Source: Pseudomonas sp. P7548 (GTDB lineage: Bacteria; Pseudomonadota; Gammaproteobacteria; Pseudomonadales; Pseudomonadaceae). From it: 64,000 nt of DNA. Location: contig NZ_JACARO010000038.1 of the NCBI RefSeq assembly GCF_013386585.1, positions 124,001-188,000 on the forward strand. Reading direction: 5' to 3'. Made by a program: the position numbers and the translations under genes. Each line of letters begins with the position of its first letter. Position 1 is the first letter of the stretch. Under the pieces are notes generated by a model. It was not told the origin of the DNA. It worked only from the letters and a program-made list of their open reading frames with translations, and did no database searches. Shown here one piece after another: positions 22,819-30,017 of this stretch.

Positions 22819-23160
22819 ATGTCCACCATCGCTTTCGATGTACCCCGTTCCGCGCTGGATGAATCCGCATGGCGAGCTGTTTGCAAGACAGCCGCCGAGC
22901 ACGCCCAGCGTGGTTGCGGCCTGTCCTGGGATCATTGGGTCACGCTTTTCAGTTCGGAGATCGACGCGCAAGCTAGTCGGTTGCCGGAAAGCCAGCGAGC
23001 TCAGGCCCTGGAAATCGCAGCCCACGAATGGGACTACGCAACACCCGCCGAGCGGCAGGAAGCCCAGGACTGGAATGCGGAGCATGGCTATTGCTCGCAT
23101 GGGATCGAGTTCGGCTACTGCCCGGCCGGTTGTGATCGCGACGATGACGACTGGGACTAA
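22819..23160 (+). CDS. Hypothetical ICE protein with Cys-rich tail (113 aa)
   Basis: A 113-residue acidic protein, not recognised. Its C terminus has three cysteines and two histidines in HGYCSHGIEFGYCPAGCDRD followed by DDDDWD, suggesting a small metal-binding site. The N-terminal part is helical. The ATG at 22819 follows TGGAGG. It lies between two strong leader hairpins in the small-gene cluster. Confidence 0.62.
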   Translation: MSTIAFDVPRSALDESAWRAVCKTAAEHAQRGCGLSWDHWVTLFSSEIDAQASRLPESQRAQALEIAAHEWDYATPAERQEAQDWNAEHGYCSHGIEFGYCPAGCDRDDDDWD

Positions 23161-23194
23161 GGGCAAAGCATAGGTTCCTTCGCCGCACCTGCGG

Positions 23195-23264
23195 CTTTTC
23201 ATCACCCGCCGGGAGGCCCTCCCCGTGGGGAGGCCTCCGGCTCTACTTTTCCAGGAGGCCTCTC
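23195..23264 (+). promoter_or_regulatory. Leader element: CTTTTCATCACCC plus strong hairpin
   Basis: GGAGGCCCTCCCC-GT-GGGGAGGCCTCC at about 23212-23238 is the strongest hairpin of the set; an AGGAGG ribosome site precedes 23265. Confidence 0.5.
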
Positions 23265-23672
23265 ATGGGCTGGTATTTCTCACCCCAATCGCGGTCTGAA
23301 CTGATCGCGGAACTGATCGCACCGCAAGAGACCGAGCGCGCCAGCGTCAAGGTCATCGCCCACGCGCTGCGCGGCAACGTCCTCTGGTCTGTCGCGGAAG
23401 TGACGGCCAAGGTCGAAGGCGTACATCGTGATCTCGCGCCGGGCCAATCCCTGCGCTACATCCGCTGCGATCTGCTTGAACGCAGCGGCGGCCAGTGGGG
23501 TTACAAGCCGCTGGACGAGTCCATGCACCCGTACTACTACTCGTGCCCGCTGTCCTATCTGGACCTTGCACCGGAGCAGTCTGCCGAATGGCGTGCAGGC
23601 GTTCGCGCCTACCACGCTCGGCGACGCACACCCACGGCTGTCACGGCACCCGCCGCAACGCTGATGGTCTGA
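23265..23672 (+). CDS. Hypothetical ICE protein (135 aa)
   Basis: A 135-residue protein with N terminus MGWYFSPQSRSELIAELIAP, a form seen in a conserved family on ICEs and plasmids whose name I cannot give safely. It has a beta-strand-rich middle (LWSVAEVTAKVEGVHRD) and a tyrosine cluster (HPYYYSCPLSYLDL). The AGGAGG ribosome site fits the start at 23265. The next gene follows after 16 bases, so these two are probably co-translated. Confidence 0.65.
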   Translation: MGWYFSPQSRSELIAELIAPQETERASVKVIAHALRGNVLWSVAEVTAKVEGVHRDLAPGQSLRYIRCDLLERSGGQWGYKPLDESMHPYYYSCPLSYLDLAPEQSAEWRAGVRAYHARRRTPTAVTAPAATLMV

Positions 23673-23688
23673 GCCAGGAGGAACCGAC

Positions 23689-23949
23689 ATGGACCTGATC
23701 CTCGCTGCGCTCTCCCCCTCGCTGCTGGCGCTCGTTGAAGGGAGTTTGTCCAACGACGAAGTGTCCTCCGACGAGGAGATGCTGGAGTACTTCATCAGCA
23801 ACGGCCTCACCGAGAAACAGGCGCGGCAGGCACTGACCTACCGCGACCAGTACCTCAACAACATCTACCTGGACGGCTTCACGCCGATCACCGCGGTGGA
23901 CGAGGTGCTTCACTTCAACCCGCACACCCGGCAGTTCGAGCCGGACTGA
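23689..23949 (+). CDS. Small acidic ICE protein (86 aa)
   Basis: An 86-residue acidic helical protein with no recognised motif. SSDEEMLEYFISNGLTEKQA resembles a small helical bundle or UBA-like segment. The start at 23689 has CAGGAGG just upstream. It is transcribed with the preceding gene (16-base gap). Function unknown. Confidence 0.6.
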   Translation: MDLILAALSPSLLALVEGSLSNDEVSSDEEMLEYFISNGLTEKQARQALTYRDQYLNNIYLDGFTPITAVDEVLHFNPHTRQFEPD

Positions 23950-23952
23950 GCG

Positions 23953-24025
23953 GTTTTCTTCCACCCCCAGGGGCAGCACTTGCCCCAGCGGGCGGTGCTG
24001 TTCCCGTTCATCCGAGGACACCACC
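23953..24025 (+). promoter_or_regulatory. Leader element: GTTTTCTTCCACCC plus hairpin
   Basis: GGGGCA-GCACT-TGCCCC at 23970-23986, after the motif at 23953-23966. Confidence 0.45.
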
Positions 24026-24676
24026 ATGCCCGCACACACTTCTTCCACCACGCTGTACCGCATCGACGAATGCCCGGATGTGATGGCCGACGCCTGCGTC
24101 GGCGACGACCAGGGCAACCTGATCTTCCTGTCGATCTGGGCGCGGGACACCGCCGTCCAGCAGTTCCTCGCTCGCCTGACCCTTGGGCGCGACGAGCAGG
24201 GACTGGACCAGTTTCACGTCATCACCGACCAAGGCGGCAGCGTCCCGGTGTTCATCGGCAACGTCGATCGCCTGGAAAAGCGCATCACGCGCGCCTACCG
24301 GCGAACGCTGTTCGGTTCGCTGTCCAACGTGTGGCTGTTCGACCGGCGCTGCGTCAAGCCCGACAAGGCCAACGCCAGCGCGCTGGCATTGCTGCCACGC
24401 GACAGCGCCCACCGGCTCGACCGCCTGTGGACGCTGGTGCGGGACACGTGCCCGTTGCCGCTGCTCGACCACTGGCGCGAGACCGTGCTGGAACTGCTGC
24501 AAAGCCGCGAGATGCTGGGCCGCCTTCCGTTCGCCCTCGGGCCGCTGGAAGGCCATCGGCTCGCCATCGACGTGCCGACGCTGACCCTGGCGCTGGGCTC
24601 CCTGATCCGCAGTGACGTGCTCACCGCCTATCCATACCCGGCCAAGATCTGGACGCCGGAAGTGGTAGCGGCCTGA
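24026..24676 (+). CDS. Hypothetical ICE protein (216 aa)
   Basis: A 216-residue soluble protein. The middle (GGSVPVFIGNVDRLEKRITR, then LFGSLSNVWLFDRRC) and the end (LDHWRETVLELLQSREMLG) look like a mixed alpha/beta domain. No family is recognised. Conserved synteny with the following methyltransferase-like gene suggests a linked role. The start at 24026 lacks a perfect ribosome site (GAGGACACC) but is the first good codon after the leader hairpin. Confidence 0.62.
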   Translation: MPAHTSSTTLYRIDECPDVMADACVGDDQGNLIFLSIWARDTAVQQFLARLTLGRDEQGLDQFHVITDQGGSVPVFIGNVDRLEKRITRAYRRTLFGSLSNVWLFDRRCVKPDKANASALALLPRDSAHRLDRLWTLVRDTCPLPLLDHWRETVLELLQSREMLGRLPFALGPLEGHRLAIDVPTLTLALGSLIRSDVLTAYPYPAKIWTPEVVAA

Positions 24677-24710
24677 CCCACCCTCGGAGGCACGCCTTGG
24701 TGTGCTTCCG

Positions 24711-24740
24711 TCTTTCATCCCCGCCAACCAGGAGACTTCC
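24711..24740 (+). promoter_or_regulatory. Leader element: TCTTTCATCCCC
   Basis: Here the hairpin lies before the motif (CGGAGGCAC...GTGTGCTTCCG, about 24685-24710) and may also terminate the upstream gene; AGGAGA precedes the ATG at 24741. Confidence 0.4.
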
Positions 24741-25850
24741 ATGGCCCTCATGTTCCCGCGGCTTGCCCGCAATTTCGTGAAGAACGGGTATTTCCCGACT
24801 GATGAACCCACGCTCGAAAGAGCCCTCAACGCACTGATGCCCAGCGACGGGCCGATGTGCATCCTCGATCCCTGCGCCGGCGAAGGCGTAGCGATCGCCG
24901 AAGCCGCCCACGCCCTCGGGCGCGAGCAGGCCAAGGCGTTCGCCGTTGAGTTCGACGCGGAGCGGGCACGCCATGCCCGCGGCCTGGTCGATCACTGCCT
25001 GCACGCGGACCTGATGGACACGATGGTCTCCAAGCAGTCGTTCGGACTGCTCTGGCTCAACCCGCCGTATGGCGACCTGTCCAAGGACGTCAACGGCAAC
25101 ATCGGCTATCAGGGCCAGGGTCGTGCCCGCCTCGAAAAACTGTTCTACCAGCGCAGTTTGTCGTTGCTGCAATACGGCGGCGTGCTGGTCTTCATCGTCC
25201 CCGGCTACGTGCTCGACGCGGAGCTGGTCGGCTGGCTGACGCGCCACTACACCGACCTGCGCATCTACCGAGCGGTGGAGACGCAGTTCAAGCAAGTTGT
25301 GATCTTCGGCCGGCGGGTGCGCCAGCGCGAGCAGGCCTCGGATGGCGTCAAGGCCGTGCGCAATCTGCTGCTGCAGGTTGGGCAAGGCGAGATCGAAGCT
25401 GACGAACTGCCGAGCGAATGGCCGTTCCTGCCGTACATCGTCCCCGCCAGTCCGGCCGAGCCGGAGCATTTCTTCCGCGTGACGATGGAGCCCGAGCAGT
25501 TCGCCGACGAGGTTGGCAGGCTGCAAGGCCTCTGGCCGTCGCAGGACACGCACCTGGGGGCCGCGCAGCAGTCGCTGCGTCCACCGGCGCGGGCCTTGTC
25601 CCACTGGCATCTCGCCCTGGCTCTGGCCGCAGGCGCGATCTCGGGGGTTGTGCGCTCCAAGACGGGGCGCGTGCTCGTCGTCAAAGGTGACACCCACAAG
25701 GACAAGACGCTCCAGCGGGAATTCACCGAACGCGAAGACGGCTCCATCGCCGAGACCCGCATCCTCACCGACAAGTTCGTACCTGTCATCCGCGCGTGGG
25801 ACATGACGCCTGGCTCCCCGACACGGGGCGACGTCTTGACCATTCGTTAA
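24741..25850 (+). CDS. DNA methyltransferase-like protein (DUF6094 type)
   Basis: A 369-residue protein with the AdoMet-binding motif ILDPCAGEG at residues 41-49 and the catalytic NPPY at 107-110. This is the order of amino-methyltransferases (N6-adenine or N4-cytosine). The region after NPPY (VNGNIGYQGQGRARLEK, LFYQRSLSLLQYGGVLVFIVPGY) completes the fold. No target-recognition domain like that of a restriction enzyme is seen and no nuclease partner is adjacent. It could protect the ICE from host restriction or mark its DNA. Start at 24741 after AGGAG. Confidence 0.78.
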   Translation: MALMFPRLARNFVKNGYFPTDEPTLERALNALMPSDGPMCILDPCAGEGVAIAEAAHALGREQAKAFAVEFDAERARHARGLVDHCLHADLMDTMVSKQSFGLLWLNPPYGDLSKDVNGNIGYQGQGRARLEKLFYQRSLSLLQYGGVLVFIVPGYVLDAELVGWLTRHYTDLRIYRAVETQFKQVVIFGRRVRQREQASDGVKAVRNLLLQVGQGEIEADELPSEWPFLPYIVPASPAEPEHFFRVTMEPEQFADEVGRLQGLWPSQDTHLGAAQQSLRPPARALSHWHLALALAAGAISGVVRSKTGRVLVVKGDTHKDKTLQREFTEREDGSIAETRILTDKFVPVIRAWDMTPGSPTRGDVLTIR

Positions 25851-25900
25851 TCCACCGGACGCGCTGCTGTCCTGCTGTACCACATCGAAGGAGAAACACC

Positions 25901-26221
25901 ATGTTCCCAAATCTGTTCAAGCGGCCCGCGCCGCAGAAGCAACCGTTGTTCGCACCGGGCTCGCTGAAGTTGAGCGAGAAGGTGCATTGGTTGGCCCGCA
26001 AAGGCCTGATCGACCCCTTGACCTATGTCCAGCGCCATGTGCGCGGTGACTGGGGCGAGATCGACAAGGCCACCCGCAAGGCCAACGACGTCGCACTCCA
26101 ACAGGACAACCTGATGATCTCCTACTACCGGATCACGCCGGAGCTGGTTCTGATCGTCAAGACCAGCGAAGACCACCAGACCACGGTTGTCCAGCTTCCC
26201 GAAGAGCGCGACATGATCTGA
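25901..26221 (+). CDS. Hypothetical ICE protein, paralogue 1 of a tandem pair (106 aa)
   Basis: A 106-residue protein sharing the segment (L/Y)xx(R/Q)RHVRGDWG(E/D) with the next gene. It also shares the pattern ARKGLIDPLTYVQRHVRGDW ... ANDVALQQDNLMISYYRI ... VKTSEDHQTTVVQLPEE. The N terminus is basic. Function unknown. Related short proteins with the HVRGDWG box occur on many ICEs. The ATG at 25901 has GAAGGAG upstream. Confidence 0.65.
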   Translation: MFPNLFKRPAPQKQPLFAPGSLKLSEKVHWLARKGLIDPLTYVQRHVRGDWGEIDKATRKANDVALQQDNLMISYYRITPELVLIVKTSEDHQTTVVQLPEERDMI

Positions 26222-26310
26222 AGTCACCCATCGTCATCCCAGTCACCTGACGGAGCCACTTCACTCCGCCAGGGGTGTCGTGGCTCAATGAATCCATCAA
26301 GGAGGAATCC

Positions 26311-26616
26311 ATGGCATCCCGACACATCGAAACCTACTGCCAGGACCTGCTGTTTCCGGTAGGTGCACTCATCCTCAGCGAAGGTATCGACCGCCTGGTC
26401 CGCGCCGGTCGTCTTGACCCGATTCCGTACTTCCGTCGCCATGTCCGTGGCGACTGGGGGGACGTCAGCGACGGGCAATGGCAAGCCAACGGCATCGCAC
26501 TTCAATCGGGTGCTTTGCTGGAATCGCACTACGTGATTCATCGTGCGCTGCGCATTCGCATCGTCACCGATGCGAAACGCCATCTCACATCCATCGTGCT
26601 GCCGTCCGAAGACTAA
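26311..26616 (+). CDS. Hypothetical ICE protein, paralogue 2 of a tandem pair (101 aa)
   Basis: A 101-residue protein clearly related to the upstream gene (RAGRLDPIPYFRRHVRGDWG, QANGIALQSGALLESHYVI, VTDAKRHLTSIVLPSED). The ATG at 26311 is chosen because AAGGAGG lies seven bases upstream; an in-frame ATG at 26275 lacks one. Tandem duplication followed by divergence is the simplest origin. Function unknown. Confidence 0.65.
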   Translation: MASRHIETYCQDLLFPVGALILSEGIDRLVRAGRLDPIPYFRRHVRGDWGDVSDGQWQANGIALQSGALLESHYVIHRALRIRIVTDAKRHLTSIVLPSED

Positions 26617-26648
26617 GCACATTTCACCAGCAGGCCGCCAGCGCCTGC

Positions 26649-26753
26649 GTTTTCCATCCACCGTCGGCCGTGTGCCGATTGATCTTCCCACCCTGGGGCA
26701 GGCCATTGCCCCTTTGGGGGTGGTGCATGCCCCATTTTCTTTGGAGCATCACC
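26649..26753 (+). promoter_or_regulatory. Leader element: GTTTTCCATCCACC plus nested hairpin
   Basis: CCACCC-TGGGGCA ... TGCCCC-GGGTGG at about 26689-26723, after the motif at 26649-26662; TTGGAG precedes the ATG at 26754. Confidence 0.45.
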
Positions 26754-29033
26754 ATGTCCCTCGATCTCGAAAACACTACCGCCGAAGCCACGCCCGTACA
26801 GGGCGAACTGCTCGACGCGGAATCCAACCCTCTGACCCTGAGCCTTCAGGATTTTGTCGGCGAGTTCGGCGACGAACTGCTCGACGCCCTCAACAGCGCC
26901 AATCCGCCGGTCTATACCGGCCAGCCGCAGGCGCATCGTCAACTCGTCGTCGCCAGCCTCAAACGCAAGCTATTCCAAGCCCAAGCCGAAGTCGTCCATG
27001 CCGCCGCCGAGCTGCTGATCGACCGTGGCGAACACGCCGCGATCGTCAACGGCGAGATGGGTTGCGGCAAAACGACCGTTGGTATCGCCACAGCCGCCGT
27101 GCTCAACGCCGAAGGCTATCGCCGTACCCTGGTTCTTTCTCCACCGCACCTGGTCTACAAGTGGCGGCGCGAGATCCAGGAGACGGTGGCAGGCGCCAAG
27201 GTCTGGGTGCTCAACGGCCCGGACACGCTGGTCAAGCTCATCAAGCTGCGCGAGCAGTTGGGTGTGCAGCCCACGGGCCAGGAGTTCTTTGTCCTGGGGC
27301 GCGTCAGGATGCGGATGGGATTCCACTGGAAGCCTGTCTTCACCACGCGGCGCACCCGCCATGGCGACGTGGCAGCGTGCCCTGACTGCGGCACGGTCAT
27401 CACCGACCTCGACGGCGAGCCGGTCAACCCGGTCGCGCTCGAAGCCGAGGAGTACCGCAGGAAGTGCAGCCATTGCGCCGCGCCCCTGTGGACATTGATC
27501 CGCCCGCGCAGCCTGTCCGGCAGCGACCAGTCCTCGGCCGTGCTGAAAGCGTTGAAGCGCATCCCGACGATCGGGGAAGTCACCGCGCAGAAGCTGATGC
27601 AGAAGTTCGGCGACGGGTTCCTGGCGTCGATGCTGGGCGACAACATCCATGAGTTCATCAACCTCATGGACGGCAACGGCGAGCTGGTGTTTTCCGACCG
27701 TCAAGCCACGCGCATGGAACGTGCGATGGCCAACATGGAGTTCGGTTTTGGCGAGGGCGGCTATCAACCGTCCGAGTTCATCAAGCGCTACCTGCCGCAA
27801 GGCACGTTCGACCTGCTCATCGCCGACGAGGCCCACGAGTACAAGAACGGCGGCAGCGCCCAGGGCCAGGCCATGGGCGTGCTGGCGGCGAAGGCTCGCA
27901 AGACCTTACTGCTGACCGGCACGTTGATGGGCGGCTACGGCGACGATCTGTTCTACCTGCTGTTCCGAGCCCTTCCCGGGCGGATGATCGAAGACGGCTA
28001 TCGCCCGACCACGAGCGGCAGCATGACCTCGGCCGCGATGGCGTTCATGCGCGATCACGGTGTCCTGAAGGACATTTATTCCGAGAGCACCGGGACGGCG
28101 CACAAGACCGCGAAAGGCACGAAAGTCAGTGTCAGAACGGTCAAAGCTCCGGGCTTCGGCCCCAAGGGCGTGCTGCGCTGCATCCTGCCGTTCACGATCT
28201 TCCTCAAACTCAGAGACATCGGCGGCAACGTTCTGCCACCGTATGACGAGGAGTTCCGTGAAGTCGCGATGGACACGGCGCAAGCCGCGGCCTACCGCGA
28301 TTTGGCGGGTCGGCTGACCGCGGAGCTGAAACAGGCTCTGGCGCGACGCGATACAACCTTGCTGGGTGTGGTCCTCAACGTGCTGCTGGCCTGGCCGGAC
28401 TGCTGCTTCCGGTCGGAGACCGTGGTGCATCCGCGCACACGCAATACCTTGGCGTTCGTCCCGGCTCAGTTCAACGAGTTCGAGATCAGCCCCAAGGAGC
28501 GTGAGCTGATCGACATCTGCAGGGAAGAGAAAGCACAGGGCCGCAAGGTTCTGGCCTACACGGTCTATACCGGCACGCGCGACACGACTAGCCGGTTGAA
28601 GGTATTGCTGGAGCAGGAAGGCTTCAAAGTGGCGGTACTGCGCGCAAGCGTGGATGCCAGCCGCCGCGAGGACTGGATCGCCGAGCAGTTGGACCGTGGC
28701 ATCGACGTGCTCATCACCAATCCCGAGCTTGTCAAGACGGGATTGGACCTGTTGGAGTTTCCGACGATCGTGTTCATGCAGTCGGGCTACAACGTGTATT
28801 CGCTCCAGCAGGCGGCACGCCGCTCTTGGCGTATCGGGCAGAAGCTGTCCGTGCGCGTGATCTACCTGGGCTACGCCGGCTCCTCGCAGATGACCTGCCT
28901 GGAGCTGATGGCCAAGAAGATCATGGTCTCGCAGTCCACTTCGGGCGATGTACCCGAATCGGGGCTCGATGTCCTGAACCAGGATGGTGATTCCGTCGAG
29001 GTCGCATTGGCCCGGCAATTGGTAACTGCGTGA
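26754..29033 (+). CDS. SNF2-type DEAH helicase with internal zinc ribbon
   Basis: This 759-residue superfamily 2 enzyme has Walker A GEMGCGKT at residues 100-107 and a DEAH box at 358-361 (LLIADEAHEYKNGG), with motif III TLLLTGTLMGG. The C-terminal helicase lobe shows VLAYTVYTGTRDTTSRL, LITNPELVKTGLDLL and the QAARRSWRIGQ motif typical of SNF2 proteins. An insertion between motifs Ia and II carries paired cysteines (CPDCGTVI, CSHCAAPLW), likely a zinc ribbon. The ATG at 26754 is chosen because it follows the leader and a ribosome site. It closes the cluster before a terminator. DNA translocation is expected; the biological role is unknown. Confidence 0.85.
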   Translation: MSLDLENTTAEATPVQGELLDAESNPLTLSLQDFVGEFGDELLDALNSANPPVYTGQPQAHRQLVVASLKRKLFQAQAEVVHAAAELLIDRGEHAAIVNGEMGCGKTTVGIATAAVLNAEGYRRTLVLSPPHLVYKWRREIQETVAGAKVWVLNGPDTLVKLIKLREQLGVQPTGQEFFVLGRVRMRMGFHWKPVFTTRRTRHGDVAACPDCGTVITDLDGEPVNPVALEAEEYRRKCSHCAAPLWTLIRPRSLSGSDQSSAVLKALKRIPTIGEVTAQKLMQKFGDGFLASMLGDNIHEFINLMDGNGELVFSDRQATRMERAMANMEFGFGEGGYQPSEFIKRYLPQGTFDLLIADEAHEYKNGGSAQGQAMGVLAAKARKTLLLTGTLMGGYGDDLFYLLFRALPGRMIEDGYRPTTSGSMTSAAMAFMRDHGVLKDIYSESTGTAHKTAKGTKVSVRTVKAPGFGPKGVLRCILPFTIFLKLRDIGGNVLPPYDEEFREVAMDTAQAAAYRDLAGRLTAELKQALARRDTTLLGVVLNVLLAWPDCCFRSETVVHPRTRNTLAFVPAQFNEFEISPKERELIDICREEKAQGRKVLAYTVYTGTRDTTSRLKVLLEQEGFKVAVLRASVDASRREDWIAEQLDRGIDVLITNPELVKTGLDLLEFPTIVFMQSGYNVYSLQQAARRSWRIGQKLSVRVIYLGYAGSSQMTCLELMAKKIMVSQSTSGDVPESGLDVLNQDGDSVEVALARQLVTA

Positions 29034-29042
29034 TCTGCTGTC

Positions 29043-29075
29043 TGCCGGCATCCTTTCGGGGGTGCCGGCATTTTT
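29043..29075 (+). terminator. Rho-independent terminator after the helicase gene
   Basis: TGCCGGCATCC-TTTCG-GGGTGCCGGCA followed by TTTTTC. It marks the end of core sequence before cargo. Confidence 0.88.
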
Positions 29076-29171
29076 CTAGGAAATTGCTGCTCGGAGGATT
29101 CGATCACCGCCCCGGTCCCAGCGCGGGGAAGGCTAAACTGATCAGACAATACCGAGATTCAAGGAGGCACT

Positions 29172-29951
29172 ATGGCTATGGTGATCGAAGCAGCATATGC
29201 AGATGGTACTGGTGCAGCCAACGCACTGCATATGTCTCAGGCGCAGTGGGAAGAGTTGCAACGGGCGTACTGCGTCGGTGATCTGCTGATGCCTTGCTGC
29301 AACGCTCCAGCGATTCCCAAGGTTAGTGCTAATGGGTACCCCTTCTTCGCGCATCTAGGAGGTGCGTGCAGTACTTCCGAAGAAAGCCAATGGCACCTGG
29401 CGGCCAAGATACTTGTGCGCAGCGTGCTTGAAGATCTTGGATTCCGTGCCTCGGTTGAAATGCCGGGTTCGGGTGATGCAGGTCGCTGGCAGGCTGATGT
29501 CTGGGGTGAGCGCAATGGGGTTAGGTTGGCTGTCGAGATCCAAAGATCGTATCAGTCGCTCCGTGACTACCGTAAACGCCAAGAGCGGTACCGCGAGGCG
29601 GGCATCAAGTCTCTTTGGTTGCTGCGGCAGGAGCGATATAGCACTCTCACCAAGAGCATGGGAAAGGAGCGTCTGCGCACCGAGTTTGGGGGCAAGTTCC
29701 CTTCGGCCGGCCACTTCGGCCCGTGCCTTTCTGACCTGCCGGTCGCGATGCTTGAGCTAGATCCGGCCCCAACGGTCAAGGGTGCCGGATTCTTCAACGC
29801 AACCCTTCCAAACATACTTGAAGCAGTGCTTAGTGAGCGCTTTCTTTGCATCAACGGTCTATGGTGTATCGATAACCTAGACTCGATGAATAACGCCGCC
29901 AGACTCGCGCGCGAGCGTTTCGCAGCCAATCGCTTGGCTGCAAAGATGTAG
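29172..29951 (+). CDS. CoiA-like competence/nuclease-domain protein
   Basis: A 259-residue protein with the CoiA layout. An N-terminal cysteine pair region (MPCCNAP) is followed by FFAHLGGAC and the Trp-His block ESQWHLAAK. The PD-(D/E)XK-like core is D109 in WQADVWGERNG with E122 and Q124 in LAVEIQRS, then an SLWLL segment. CoiA domains are predicted nucleases used in DNA uptake and in some defence systems. AAGGAGG precedes the ATG. Base composition is visibly more A+T-rich than the core genes. It borders the Gabija pair but points towards it, so membership of that system is uncertain. Confidence 0.72.
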   Translation: MAMVIEAAYADGTGAANALHMSQAQWEELQRAYCVGDLLMPCCNAPAIPKVSANGYPFFAHLGGACSTSEESQWHLAAKILVRSVLEDLGFRASVEMPGSGDAGRWQADVWGERNGVRLAVEIQRSYQSLRDYRKRQERYREAGIKSLWLLRQERYSTLTKSMGKERLRTEFGGKFPSAGHFGPCLSDLPVAMLELDPAPTVKGAGFFNATLPNILEAVLSERFLCINGLWCIDNLDSMNNAARLARERFAANRLAAKM

Positions 29952-30017
29952 CTCGACTGTGGTGTTGCTCGACATGCGCCGACGCAGCACCGACACTCCA
30001 GATTCCCGGGTTCACAC

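Noticed and set aside
17731..29033. DISARM- or BREX-like defence locus (methyltransferase plus SNF2 helicase)
   Set aside because: No DUF1998, phospholipase D, PglZ or BrxC-like genes are present, and the genes belong to the conserved ICE backbone.
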